DNA of 64,000 nucleotides from an uncultured Duncaniella sp. (GCA_910577335.1 CAJTMJ010000001.1:1-64000); one strand, 5' to 3'. Shown: positions 8,757-18,008, counted from the stretch's first letter. Numbers and translations are program-made. Notes: generated from the sequence alone by a model not told the origin.

Positions 8757-8792
8757 CGGCAGTAGGGGGCGCAATATATTGCCCCCCTGCCG
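8757..8792 (+). other. GC-rich hairpin between shaft and anchor genes
   Basis: CGGCAG..GGGGGC (8757-8770, with a two-base bulge) pairs with GCCCCCCTGCCG (8781-8792) over an AT-rich loop. No T-run follows directly. It could act as a partial terminator or as a 3' stabiliser, giving more shaft than anchor mRNA. This is inference from position and structure. Confidence 0.6.
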
Positions 8793-8852
8793 ACGGGTAA
8801 TGCAACACTCTCTTTTAATCCAAAATAATCCCTCTCCGGCTTATATCCAAAT

Positions 8853-9878
8853 ATGAATCTATCATCATTACTCCGGCATAAATGCAACGCATTCCGGTGG
8901 GCGCTCTCCTTGCTCGCCGTGGCGTTCTCATCCTGCGACTCCGCTATCTACGAAGACCTCGACCCATGTCCGCAGGGACTCGTGATACGTTTTGTCTACG
9001 ACTACAACATGGAGTTTGCAAACGCATTTCCCTCGCAGGTTGACTGCCTGACAGTGCTGTTCTACGATTCAGATGGCAGATATGTAGCCACTCGCACTGT
9101 CGATGACCGTGCCCTGCTTTCAGATGAAAACTGGCGCATGACAGTCGATCTCCCCGCCGGCACTTACTCCATAGTGGCATACGGTGGAATGCACTGCGAT
9201 AAAACCTCATTCGCTTTCGGCGTTACTCCCGCTGAAGGCTCCAACCTATCCGACCATACAGTGTCGCTCCGCCCCGGGCTGCTAACCTCGCCCGCCGGCA
9301 CCCAGCTACATCATCTGTTCTACGGACGCCTTGAGACTTCCGTTGAAACCACCGACACACAGTATCGTGAAGTCACCGTGGAGATGATGAAAGACACCAA
9401 CAACCTACGCATACTCCTTCAGAACCTCGACGGCACCCCCGTGGTCGATTCTGAATTCTCATACACGCTCACAGCCCAAAACACTTCGATGGCTTGGGAC
9501 AACTCACTTCTCCCCACTGCCCCCGTCACCTACATGCCTTGGGCGCGCGGACAGGCTGAAGCCGGCACAGTGGATGGCACCAACCCCAACATCCTCGCCT
9601 TCGCCGAGTTCAGCTCCGGTCGCTTCGTGAACGGAGCTCCTCTCACCCTCACCATCACTTCAAACATCGACGGACACACAGTGCTCTCTATACCCCTCGT
9701 GCGCTATCTCCTCCTGCTTAAGAGTCAGGAATTCGCATCGATGGGCTCACAGGAATTCCTTGACCGTGAAAGCCGCTGGAACATGATATTCTTCCTCGAC
9801 TCCGCTGACCGACACTGGATTAAAACCACAATAGTAATCAATGACTGGGTAGTCCGTATTAACGACCTCGAGTTATGA
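8853..9878 (+). CDS. FimB/Mfa2-family fimbrial anchor lipoprotein
   Basis: The protein has 341 residues with a lipoprotein signal (LAVAFSSC, lipid Cys near residue 29). CDSAIYEDLDPCPQGL followed by IRFVYDYNM is characteristic of the FimB/Mfa2 family. Mfa2 terminates and anchors the fimbria on the cell surface in Porphyromonas and controls its length. DLPAGTYSIVAYGG is the conserved strand-turn of the first beta-sandwich domain. The C-terminus (IKTTIVINDWVVRINDLEL) mirrors the shaft subunit's terminal strand. It overlaps the next gene by four bases (ATGA), which indicates translational coupling. Confidence 0.85.
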   Translation: MNLSSLLRHKCNAFRWALSLLAVAFSSCDSAIYEDLDPCPQGLVIRFVYDYNMEFANAFPSQVDCLTVLFYDSDGRYVATRTVDDRALLSDENWRMTVDLPAGTYSIVAYGGMHCDKTSFAFGVTPAEGSNLSDHTVSLRPGLLTSPAGTQLHHLFYGRLETSVETTDTQYREVTVEMMKDTNNLRILLQNLDGTPVVDSEFSYTLTAQNTSMAWDNSLLPTAPVTYMPWARGQAEAGTVDGTNPNILAFAEFSSGRFVNGAPLTLTITSNIDGHTVLSIPLVRYLLLLKSQEFASMGSQEFLDRESRWNMIFFLDSADRHWIKTTIVINDWVVRINDLEL

Positions 9879-11038
9879 AAAATATATTGGAACGTTACCT
9901 GATATTTGTATTGGCTCTATTGCCGGTGCTCTCGGGATGTTCGGGCAATGAGCCTGAACCGTCCGAGCCTACGCCTGCGCCCGGCATTTTAGCCGACACA
10001 TATCTAAAGCTTTCCATCGCCACGGCGGAGGCACCCACTCCCGCCTCATCCTATTCAAGAGCTGATACCCCTCAATATGAAGCCCCAGCCAACGATAACG
10101 AAAACGAAAAAATTCAGACCATGCGCTTCATCATTGTTGACGGCTCAGGGCATGTTGAGCACAACGTGCTCATCAATCAGACCAACAAGCCTGATGTGCT
10201 TGCCGAGACACCTTCCTACCGTGTCAGCCCCAACGACACCAAGAAAATCTATCTGATAGGCAATGAAGCCTCGCTCCCGGAGTCGGTCATAAAGCCGTTT
10301 CAGAACCTGAGTGCGCTCGACGTGTTCCCTTCAGGATGGGATGATGTGACTCTCTCACTCCCTGCGCCCGCCGGTGAAGGAGCTACTCAGGCTCCCTTAT
10401 ATTCTGCCAATCAGCCTATACCTATGACCGAGTTCCACGAGGTGGAGATAGGTGCCCCTAAAATTGACACTGACGGCAACAATGTCCCATACGAAGTTCC
10501 GCTCTTCGTGACCCGCACCGCTGTCAAATTCACCTTCAACCTCACTATCAAGGTAGATGACGCTACCGCAGCTCTTGTGGGAAAAATAGATGTGGGTGAT
10601 CTGATTATTGACAAAATTGCCGATAAGGAGTATCTGTTCCCAAAAGCGACCACTTACGACCCTGCCAAAGCGCATGATCATGAGAATCGCACAGTCACTG
10701 CTTATACAGTGCCTTCCGACCTTAACAATATATCATTCCCGGTAAGTTGGAAACAGGGTGATGACATATTCCATTATACTTCGGGACCGGTATATCTCCC
10801 CGAAACAAAATACACTCCTGAGGGTGCGACTACCGATACGCCATACACCATATCTCTCCCCATTGACGATGCGGTGTTGACAGCTCCCTTACCGAATGTT
10901 CCAGCATTTTATTCACTTCCACGCAACACTCACGTGATAGTTGACATCACTGTGGAAGGTCCAATGATTGTATGTGAGGTCAGGTTGGTTCCATATACCG
11001 GAATTTATCTTTACCCGGATTTTGGAATTATACGTTAG
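9875..11038 (+). CDS. Fimbrillin-like accessory lipoprotein (minor subunit)
   Basis: This 387-residue protein starts with a lipoprotein signal (ALLPVLSGC) and a Pro/Glu-rich linker (NEPEPSEPTPAPG). IQTMRFIIVDGSGHVEHN is a Mfa/FimA-type strand motif. The C-terminus, VDITVEGPMIVCEVRLVPY, resembles the last strand of fimbrillins. The position between anchor and tip-like genes matches that of Mfa3/Mfa4-like accessory subunits in other operons, which link shaft and tip. The specific equivalence is not established. Its ATG overlaps the stop of the anchor gene. Confidence 0.7.
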   Translation: MKNILERYLIFVLALLPVLSGCSGNEPEPSEPTPAPGILADTYLKLSIATAEAPTPASSYSRADTPQYEAPANDNENEKIQTMRFIIVDGSGHVEHNVLINQTNKPDVLAETPSYRVSPNDTKKIYLIGNEASLPESVIKPFQNLSALDVFPSGWDDVTLSLPAPAGEGATQAPLYSANQPIPMTEFHEVEIGAPKIDTDGNNVPYEVPLFVTRTAVKFTFNLTIKVDDATAALVGKIDVGDLIIDKIADKEYLFPKATTYDPAKAHDHENRTVTAYTVPSDLNNISFPVSWKQGDDIFHYTSGPVYLPETKYTPEGATTDTPYTISLPIDDAVLTAPLPNVPAFYSLPRNTHVIVDITVEGPMIVCEVRLVPYTGIYLYPDFGIIR

Positions 11039-11086
11039 TCAAAACCTGCTACCTCCACCAAATAATATGATCTAATATTTAATAAA

Positions 11087-14000
11087 ATGACATCTATTCG
11101 CTCAATGTTAACAAGGCTCAATATATTTCTGCTACTGCTGTCAGCGCTGATGCTCACCGGATGCGTTGACGAGCGTTTCTATGTCGATGATCCCGGCGAG
11201 GGTGAAGCGACAATCTCTGCCGAAGTTGTGTTCAGTTCAGTGCTTAATCCGCTTGGCAGTCGGTCACGTGCCGAATGGCCCGATAGCTCTACAGTTTCAC
11301 CTTTACCGGTTCCGGGACCTCCTGTGAAAGGCGATGTGATAAAGCAGATAAATTCTTTGTGCATTTTTATATATAGGGCAGATGGCGATAAATCGCTGTA
11401 TAAGCGTATTCTTGTTTCAGACCCTAATGCGGATGGCGTTTTCAATTATACGGTAGAAGAAAACGGCAATACAGAGCATCCCGAAATCTCAAGCAATAGC
11501 AAGGGACATCAGGCAGAAACTGCCACTCCTAAGGCTTCATTTACCCTTAAAGGTATACCGTTTGGTAAATATTATTTCTATGCGGTTGCCAATATGGGCG
11601 ATTTGAGTGAATATGATGACAAGGCTCTTAGCACTCCCGATAAGCTCAAAGATATAAAACTTACTTGGAACAGTGATAATATTGCCGCTAATAATCAGAT
11701 GTTCGGATATTTCACCCTTGCCACCGAAAAATCGAGTACCGGTTTTAATGCTCCGCTTATCACTGTCGGTAAAGTGGCAATGCAGCTTCATGCTTGGGTT
11801 AAGCGAGCCGCTTCTAAAGTTACGGTAGCCATCGATGGTTCAGATCTTTATGATGGAGTGCAGGTGTTTATAGAGTCTATTCAAGTTCGTGATATATCCC
11901 GTTATTGCTGGCTCGGTAAAGAGCATGTAGCTTCGGCTCATTATCTTATTGACGGTCAAAAGAAAGTGCTGGGCACACAAGATGCTAAGGATGGTAGGGA
12001 GGTAAACAAGGAAAAGTCATATCCCGAAACCATCGATGATGCTCATACCGAAACTGCCGATGCTTACTTTTTCTATGAAAATATGCAGGGCACCGGGCAA
12101 CTGAAATATCAGGTATGGCCCGATAGCGAACCCGGTGCAAGCTCGGATAAAAAAAAGCCCCAATATCCTGACGGAAACAATCCTAATGATGTCGGATATA
12201 AGGATCATGTGGTAGCGGGAACCTATATTGAAGTCACAGGTTATTATAGATCAAATAATACTACTGAGGGGGAAGGTCCCATCATTTACCGCTTCATGCT
12301 TGGTAAAGATACCGAGAAGGATTATAATGTGGAGCGCAACCACCACTATAAACTTACTCTTAAGTTGAAAGGATGGGGTAATGATTCCGATTGGCATATT
12401 GTATACGACCAAGAACCTGAAATCATAGGTCGTAACCCTTATTATATCTCGTACGTTTATGATGAGACAATGGGCTATCCTGTCAAGATTCTCGGAGGTA
12501 AGCTTCTTTCGCTTAAAGCCACAATACCGACAAAAGATGTGATTGATAATGACCAATATTTTAAGGATCATCCCGATGAATATGCTAAATTTAAAAATAT
12601 AAATGAAGATAGCTGGCATCCGATGAATGTTAAGGAGAATGAAAAACCATATCCCTATTGGAATGCCGGTACCCCGGATAATCCGGGTCCTTGGAATGGT
12701 TTTTTATCTCTCAGAAAGACTACAAGAGCGGTTTTTGGTGCTGTTGGTGATGGATTTGGTTCAAATGAATCTATTACATATACTTATAACGAAAGTTACT
12801 ACGATAATTTTAACCGTGGTGAACGTATCTATAATGTGTCAGAGGGTTTACACAAGGATGCTGCAAACGGCGATTATACCATAATTAATAATGGTGATGG
12901 TGAGTGGCTTGCCACAATCCCTCTCTATACTCGTGCCCGTGTCATGGTGGCACAGACAGGTTATACAGGTAATAATCCATACGTGGCTTATCGTCGAAGA
13001 GCAGGCATAAGGATAGAGGCTAAGGTGCTTCGAAATGACGGCACGGAAGAAACTGTGGTAAAATATATTGAAATCCAGCAGATGCGACGTATTGTCAATC
13101 CAAAAGGTATTTGGCGTAGTAAGGACTGCACAGATCCATTCCATGTGACAATGATGATAAAGGAGTCGGAAAATATAACCGAAGATTTTAAGCCGTTGTA
13201 TTCTGATGGACCATGGTTGGCAGTGATACAATATGGGAAGAAAGATGGAGCTTGGTTTGACATTGAGCCTACACCCGGTGTGTCACAGAAAAATCCTGAC
13301 GGATCTATTTCAGGTACAGGAGATCCTTTTGCCATGGAAAAGAATGAGGGATGTAAGATTGATTTTACATTCCGACCTAAGGGAACTACTACGGAACCTC
13401 GCGGTGGTATAATAAAGATTTATTACAACAACTATACTTGTGTTCACCGTATATTTGTGCGTCAAGGCTATGAGCCGGTTGCTTTCTACAACTCGAATGT
13501 TCAATGGCATAGCTCAAATCTACTTTCAGCCAGCAAGGAGGTTTCAGACCCGGTATTAGAGGGGTCATATTTCCGTCGTCATAACCTCCAAATGCCTATT
13601 GCTTCGTCAAATAATACTCATGAATTGTCCCCGTTTGATGGTAAGATACATGATGGTATGTCTCGTTCATTTACGATTGTTGATGGTACCCCTAAGACTT
13701 GGAAAGGTATTTCTATTAAAGATACAGGAAATGCAAGTAAGAATGTCCCCTACGGAGGAAATAGTCGTTGGACTAATGACGGTTATTTCACTCTCGAAAA
13801 TGGAGACCCCAATAAAAAATATCGTATTGCATCAAAGGAGGATCTTAAGGATATAATGGATAACCCCAACACAATATATGGTTATGGTGTGCTTTATACT
13901 GATGGAACAGGTACAGAAGCTACTCCAACCAAAGTGGACGAGGTTTATGGATATGCGGCATCTCCAGGTAATACTGCCGGGAAAGGTATGAGAGGTGTAT

Positions 14001-14488
14001 TTGTCTGTGATTCTCTTTCTGGAATGAATATATTTCTACCTATTGGTGGTAGTGGGTATGGACGATTTAAGCAGGAATCTCCTAATGCTGATGTATATAA
14101 TAGATTACCTAAAGGAAATGGCGGAGTGATTCAGTATGCTAATCGATATGCGGAAATGCCTGAGACTGGTTCATCTGTAGGTGGAGGGAAGGCTGAAATT
14201 AATAATGGAAAAGGCTATGGGGTTGCGTATAAACCCATTTTCTGGGACTTGTTCAGACGTCCGGGTGCTTTATATTGGCTTCACGAGTATAAAGATGGAA
14301 GCTATATAAGTGACTGGAAGAGTGTGCCCGCATTGGATATAAACTATTATTCGTTTGATTTTGCATTGACTACTTTGTCTAATGTTGGATTGCAGTGGCC
14401 TGAAAGTGGGTGGGGAAGTCCGAATGACCCTTCCGGCACTGATGCCGTTCAGATACGCCTTGTGGAAGTTCCTGCGGATAAGAAATAA
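11087..14488 (+). CDS. Giant fimbrial tip-like lipoprotein (DUF4906-like)
   Basis: This protein has 1133 residues with a lipoprotein signal (LMLTGC). The N-terminal part is fimbrillin-like: KQINSLCIFIYRADGD, then KGIPFGKYYFYAVANMGDL. A long middle region has beta-rich, poorly conserved sequence. The last 200 residues contain GMRGVFVCDSLSGMNIFLP and an aromatic- and Gly-rich segment ending in SFDFALTTLSNVGLQWPESG, suggesting a compact binding domain. The size and last position in the operon fit a tip adhesin. I did not see a von Willebrand A domain. The 3' two thirds are clearly more AT-rich than the assembly genes, consistent with exchange or diversifying selection. Confidence 0.7.
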   Translation: MTSIRSMLTRLNIFLLLLSALMLTGCVDERFYVDDPGEGEATISAEVVFSSVLNPLGSRSRAEWPDSSTVSPLPVPGPPVKGDVIKQINSLCIFIYRADGDKSLYKRILVSDPNADGVFNYTVEENGNTEHPEISSNSKGHQAETATPKASFTLKGIPFGKYYFYAVANMGDLSEYDDKALSTPDKLKDIKLTWNSDNIAANNQMFGYFTLATEKSSTGFNAPLITVGKVAMQLHAWVKRAASKVTVAIDGSDLYDGVQVFIESIQVRDISRYCWLGKEHVASAHYLIDGQKKVLGTQDAKDGREVNKEKSYPETIDDAHTETADAYFFYENMQGTGQLKYQVWPDSEPGASSDKKKPQYPDGNNPNDVGYKDHVVAGTYIEVTGYYRSNNTTEGEGPIIYRFMLGKDTEKDYNVERNHHYKLTLKLKGWGNDSDWHIVYDQEPEIIGRNPYYISYVYDETMGYPVKILGGKLLSLKATIPTKDVIDNDQYFKDHPDEYAKFKNINEDSWHPMNVKENEKPYPYWNAGTPDNPGPWNGFLSLRKTTRAVFGAVGDGFGSNESITYTYNESYYDNFNRGERIYNVSEGLHKDAANGDYTIINNGDGEWLATIPLYTRARVMVAQTGYTGNNPYVAYRRRAGIRIEAKVLRNDGTEETVVKYIEIQQMRRIVNPKGIWRSKDCTDPFHVTMMIKESENITEDFKPLYSDGPWLAVIQYGKKDGAWFDIEPTPGVSQKNPDGSISGTGDPFAMEKNEGCKIDFTFRPKGTTTEPRGGIIKIYYNNYTCVHRIFVRQGYEPVAFYNSNVQWHSSNLLSASKEVSDPVLEGSYFRRHNLQMPIASSNNTHELSPFDGKIHDGMSRSFTIVDGTPKTWKGISIKDTGNASKNVPYGGNSRWTNDGYFTLENGDPNKKYRIASKEDLKDIMDNPNTIYGYGVLYTDGTGTEATPTKVDEVYGYAASPGNTAGKGMRGVFVCDSLSGMNIFLPIGGSGYGRFKQESPNADVYNRLPKGNGGVIQYANRYAEMPETGSSVGGGKAEINNGKGYGVAYKPIFWDLFRRPGALYWLHEYKDGSYISDWKSVPALDINYYSFDFALTTLSNVGLQWPESGWGSPNDPSGTDAVQIRLVEVPADKK

Positions 14489-14508
14489 CTTAACTTGATA
14501 ATACGCCG

Positions 14509-14551
14509 GCAACCCGGTCTGATTCTTTTGTGGGTCAGACCGGGTTGCTTT
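14509..14551 (+). terminator. Intrinsic terminator of the fimbrial operon
   Basis: GCAACCCGGTCTGA (14509-14522) pairs perfectly with 14535-14548, followed by TTTAT. It ends the plus-strand operon and may also shield the convergent operon. Confidence 0.85.
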
Positions 14552-14578
14552 ATGTATTCGGGTTTGGGGTTATGGGCG

Positions 14579-14621
14579 GTTATTCGTTAATGGGGGTTAT
14601 TCGGGTTGAGGGGGTTATTCG
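14579..14621. repeat. Tandem GTTATTCG repeats over a gene end
   Basis: GTTATTCG occurs at 14579-14586, 14596-14603 and 14614-14621 in units of 17-18 bases, and a weaker copy starts near 14554. The last unit contains the stop codon of the minus-strand fimbrillin gene. Read on that strand, the stop context CGAATAACC is repeated several times. It looks like slippage or duplication of the gene's 3' end. Confidence 0.7.
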
Positions 14622-15712
14622 TAGTTGGTTTCTACCTCTATAAATGAGTCAACAGTCGGGGTTCCGAACTCAATCGAGCCCATTTCTTCATTAGAGCTGA
14701 TGTTTATGTTATAGATATAGTGGCATCCCGGCTGCCATTCGGAGAATTTGCTTGTGGAGAGCGGGAATTTTAGCAATCCATCCCCAAATGTACTCCCTGA
14801 GACAACATTTTCGGGAGGAGTATTTTTGTTGGGCCAAATCTTTTCGCCGCTCTTACGGTCGTAGATCACGCACATCACCACAAGGTATGTGTCATTACCC
14901 GAACCGTTGCTGCGCCATGTGAGATGCTGAGGCATCACGAACAGACGTCCCCCCATCCCCGCTCCAAGAGGCTCAATAACTACCGGAGTGGGGTTAAGGA
15001 TAATCATATCTGTGGTGTCCTGCGAGATGTGGAGTACGTAGGACTGCGGAGTGTTCTGATCCGCCCATTTTCCCACGTTTTCAGCTGAAAGGGTTCCCGC
15101 GGTCGAGGCTTTAGGGAACAGGAAATTGCCCTGAGTCATTATATTGGTCAACGCCACATTGGTGATCCTCACCACCAAGTCGGTGCTTGACGAGCGCATC
15201 TTCAATGTGATCTTCGACAGCGCATGGCGGAAGTTGAATATCACCTGAGCGTTAGCCTGACCGGCATATCCGTGGAGGTTGGGACTGACGGCATACACTA
15301 TATCCTCGGTCGAGGGGTACAATGCGAATGCGTCGTAAGGCACGGGCGACAGCGGGCTCGACTCTCCCACCCACGAAGCCGGTGAGAAAGCGTAGAAGTC
15401 AACCTCTTCGTCAGCGGGCCAGTACTGCACTGGCGAATAGCCCCATGTGTTGGAAGCAGTCTTGCTAACCTTGACATTGTTCATGAACAGCTTGGGGCTG
15501 GTGGCAGTCCCGGTGTAGGCATACACATTGAATGTGGTTAGGTTGCTCGTGGTTATATCGGTGCCACGGGAGTATTCGGTGTTGGCTGCGAATCGTATCT
15601 CATTATCGGGGGTTCCCGCCGGTTGAGGCATCTCCTCGCTGTTGGAACACGAAATAAACGTGAATGTCGCCATTATAGGGACTATGGCGAGTATGAGATG
15701 ATTTTTTTTCAT
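14615..15712 (-). CDS. Fimbrillin-family lipoprotein, second fimbrial operon
   Basis: This 365-residue lipoprotein (signal ends FTFISC) begins with a typical fimbrillin opening: NEIRFAANTEYSRGTDITTS, then LTTFNVYAYTG. YSPVQYWPADEEVDFYAFSP is the conserved core strand pattern of Bacteroides FimA-type fimbrillins. VIFNFRHALSKITLKMRSS follows the usual family motif leading to the second domain. It is likely the structural subunit of a second fimbria. It is the last gene of a three-gene minus-strand operon, separated from the DUF5119 gene by tandem repeats. Confidence 0.8.
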   Translation of the reverse strand: MKKNHLILAIVPIMATFTFISCSNSEEMPQPAGTPDNEIRFAANTEYSRGTDITTSNLTTFNVYAYTGTATSPKLFMNNVKVSKTASNTWGYSPVQYWPADEEVDFYAFSPASWVGESSPLSPVPYDAFALYPSTEDIVYAVSPNLHGYAGQANAQVIFNFRHALSKITLKMRSSSTDLVVRITNVALTNIMTQGNFLFPKASTAGTLSAENVGKWADQNTPQSYVLHISQDTTDMIILNPTPVVIEPLGAGMGGRLFVMPQHLTWRSNGSGNDTYLVVMCVIYDRKSGEKIWPNKNTPPENVVSGSTFGDGLLKFPLSTSKFSEWQPGCHYIYNINISSNEEMGSIEFGTPTVDSFIEVETNYE

Positions 15713-15716
15713 AATG

Positions 15717-15767
15717 ATTCAGTGTTTAGTTAAATCAGTGTTTAGTTAAAGAGGTGTGTTTAATTAA
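15717..15767. repeat. Three tandem 16-18 base repeats between fimbrial genes
   Basis: ATTCAGTGTTTAGTTAA, ATCAGTGTTTAGTTAA and the diverged AGAGGTGTGTTTAATTAA follow directly on one another. They fill the gap between the DUF5119 gene (whose stop they touch) and the fimbrillin gene. A change in copy number would change the spacing upstream of the fimbrillin start. Confidence 0.75.
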
Positions 15768-16723
15768 ATAGTTGATTCGATGTCAATTTCAATGATGGTC
15801 CAGCCGTCAACACCTACGTCGATGTTGCCCACATCCTCTCCGGGATTGTCCGGGATGTCACCGGTCGGAATCTCGATACCATTGATTAAAATTATAACAT
15901 TCTTCGATGGAATTGAGTTCATAACCTGCTCGGTAACATCAAAATCGTGGACGAACGACTTCCCGTCGATGCGTGTGACTATCACTTTGAGGGTGTAGCG
16001 TCGCGATGGGTCGGGACGGGGGGCGAATGCGTAAGCCGAGGCGTTGAAGGCGGCTCCGGCATGGTCGATGTCGAGCGGCAGTTTCAGAGCTACCGGTTTC
16101 CTGACCGGCTCCCCTGACGACAGTGTTATTCCGGATGACACGCCGTTGAGGTATGCGCCGGCGCTTTTCACATGCTCTATACCTTTCACCTCGTTAATAA
16201 TGACGCTATAGAGAGTGGTCACAGAGTCGGGGTAGCACCTCACCATGCTTTTGTCGCAATCCTTCACATTGCCGTCATCAGTCAGGTAGCTTACGCCGCA
16301 GGGTGTCACCTCCAAGCGGCTGATATGCGCTCCATAGAGCATTCCGGTGGAGGTTATCACCGAGTCGGGGGTATTGTCGCGGGCTACGGCTGAGAGGGAA
16401 TCGTAAGAATCGGTGTCGGTGAACCGGATGGCAGGGAGGTCATTGTTGAACGTAATCATGCGGTATTCCCCTGTGGGTATCTCTATGGGACCGCCATCCC
16501 TTCCGGCTATGTCGAATCTCCATATCTGCCCGTTCTTAGAGATGGGGAAGAAGTAGAGTGTCATCCCCTCGGGGTCGGCTGTCGGTGCCTTGTCCCATAA
16601 AAAGTTTATGGTCACTATCCGATCCTCCGCACCGGGACACACTATCTCCTTATGGCTGCATGAGCATAGCCACACAGCCGTAAGGAGCATAGTCATTAAT
16701 ATGTGCGGGTATCTCTGCTTCAT
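15764..16723 (-). CDS. DUF5119-family fimbrial lipoprotein
   Basis: The protein has 319 residues with a lipoprotein signal (AVWLCSC). It contains IVTINFLWDKAPTADPEGMT and LYFFPISKNGQIWRFDIAGR, the conserved start of DUF5119 proteins, and PTGEYRMITFNND. DUF5119 proteins occur next to fimbrillins and are distant relatives of Mfa2/FimB anchors, so an anchor or base role is inferred. The C-terminus (VDGWTIIEIDIESTI) is acidic. It overlaps the upstream DUF3575 gene by four bases (ATGA), which shows translational coupling. Confidence 0.75.
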   Translation of the reverse strand: MKQRYPHILMTMLLTAVWLCSCSHKEIVCPGAEDRIVTINFLWDKAPTADPEGMTLYFFPISKNGQIWRFDIAGRDGGPIEIPTGEYRMITFNNDLPAIRFTDTDSYDSLSAVARDNTPDSVITSTGMLYGAHISRLEVTPCGVSYLTDDGNVKDCDKSMVRCYPDSVTTLYSVIINEVKGIEHVKSAGAYLNGVSSGITLSSGEPVRKPVALKLPLDIDHAGAAFNASAYAFAPRPDPSRRYTLKVIVTRIDGKSFVHDFDVTEQVMNSIPSKNVIILINGIEIPTGDIPDNPGEDVGNIDVGVDGWTIIEIDIESTI

Positions 16724-17364
16724 AGTCCGCGGTTTGGATTGTTTTTATTACCCTTTCCGGGAAACCATACCAAGGTCACACCGACCCCGGTCGGTCCGAA
16801 GTAGCGGTGACGGGAACGATCGGTGCAGACATATTGCCCGCACTGGGGTTTGTATTTCACAAGTGTGCCGGATGAGTAGCCTATCTGTATATTCAGGTCG
16901 AGGTTCAGCCGACTGTTCAGGCGTAAGGAATAGCCGTAATTCACACCTATGCCATACGTGATGTGAGGCGACTGCCAACCCTTGCCTCCAAATTCAAAGT
17001 CATAATCGTGGAGCGAGCCGTAGACACCGATATGGTGCCCTGTCATGGCACGTTCACTGATTTTGTCGCCAAACCAGAGACGCATTTCCAGCTGTGCGCC
17101 TCTTATGCGCCAGTAGCGGTGCTCCGTGTCGCATCCCCACCATGCATATACACCCTCCAAGCTTACGGAATATCTCTCTTTGAACGAAATTTCAACCCCG
17201 ACGTCGGGTGTGATTGCCAAATCGTGCAGCAGATTTGACTTTAAGGCTATCTCTATCCCCGGCGAGCTGTCACGGTCGGAGGTCCCGCACCAAGCGGTGG
17301 CTATGGTGGAGGAGAATATGAGTGAAAATACAATTTTTAATATGTCGGAATCGGTAATTTTCAA
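16720..17364 (-). CDS. DUF3575-family protein, first gene of second fimbrial operon
   Basis: This 214-residue protein resembles the one at 4535-5125. It has a hydrophobic N-terminal stretch (ILKIVFSLIFSSTIATAWC), then IALKSNLLHDLAITPDVGVE and many aromatic beta-strand segments such as RYSVSLEGVYAWWGCDT. CGQYVCTDRSRHRYFGPTGV parallels the cysteine-containing end of the other copy. It is probably an envelope beta-barrel or periplasmic protein. The two DUF3575 proteins differ enough to be old paralogues, each serving its own fimbria. No clear TAnnTTTG promoter is visible upstream on the minus strand. Confidence 0.75.
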   Translation of the reverse strand: MKITDSDILKIVFSLIFSSTIATAWCGTSDRDSSPGIEIALKSNLLHDLAITPDVGVEISFKERYSVSLEGVYAWWGCDTEHRYWRIRGAQLEMRLWFGDKISERAMTGHHIGVYGSLHDYDFEFGGKGWQSPHITYGIGVNYGYSLRLNSRLNLDLNIQIGYSSGTLVKYKPQCGQYVCTDRSRHRYFGPTGVGVTLVWFPGKGNKNNPNRGL

Positions 17365-17489
17365 TGTGTGACTGAGAGTTGAAACGTGGTCGATTATAAT
17401 TCATAACAAGTGTTAATAATTTAAAGTTCGTAAGGGTATGTTTATTCATGTATGTAAGTGCGGTTTTTAGTTAAATTTCATTAAGGCTA

Positions 17490-17520
17490 TTGCAAGTTCG
17501 CTATTATTGTTATAATTTTG
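17490..17520 (+). promoter_or_regulatory. Promoter of the perR-rubrerythrin operon
   Basis: TTG at 17490-17492 and TAATTTTG at 17513-17520 are 20 bases apart. Transcription should start near 17527, about 40 bases before the regulator's ATG. Confidence 0.7.
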
Positions 17521-17567
17521 CATTGAAAATAAATTTGTAATGAATACAAATCCGTAGGAAAATCAGC

Positions 17568-18008
17568 ATGAAGAAATACAGTTACACCACTCAGGAATTA
17601 CTCGACAAGCTTTCGGAGTATGGGGTGAAACCCTCGGCTCAGAGACTGTTGATACTGCGGTTCCTGATGGAAAACCGGATTCATCCCAATGTTGACGAGA
17701 TATATCAGGCACTTCTGCCTGAGCAGCCTACACTTTCTCGCACTACTGTCTACAATACCCTTAAACTTCTCTCGGCAGCCGGAATAATCCGCTGCATAGA
17801 TGTGGGCGGAAGCCATGGGGCGCGATGGGACTACTCGCATGACGATCATGCGCATTTTCTCTGCACCTGCTGCGGAAGTGTCACCGATGTGGAGTTTGGC
17901 GAATATGTCCCTGCCTTTCCGACACCTCCGGGAGGCTACACGGTTCAGAGTGCCGAGATAAATCTAAGGGGTATCTGCCCCGATTGCCATAAACAGATGG
18001 CATCCTGA
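17568..18008 (+). CDS. Fur-family transcriptional regulator, PerR-like
   Basis: The protein has 146 residues and normal Fur-family length. The N-terminal winged helix is visible (KPSAQRLLILRFLMENRIHP and TLSRTTVYNTLKLL). The metal-binding part carries HDDHAHFLCTCCGSV and a C-terminal CPDC pair, so the structural zinc site of two CxxC motifs is present. The rubrerythrin gene 54 bases downstream points to a peroxide-sensing, PerR-like role rather than iron uptake. It probably controls this operon itself. Confidence 0.8.
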   Translation: MKKYSYTTQELLDKLSEYGVKPSAQRLLILRFLMENRIHPNVDEIYQALLPEQPTLSRTTVYNTLKLLSAAGIIRCIDVGGSHGARWDYSHDDHAHFLCTCCGSVTDVEFGEYVPAFPTPPGGYTVQSAEINLRGICPDCHKQMAS

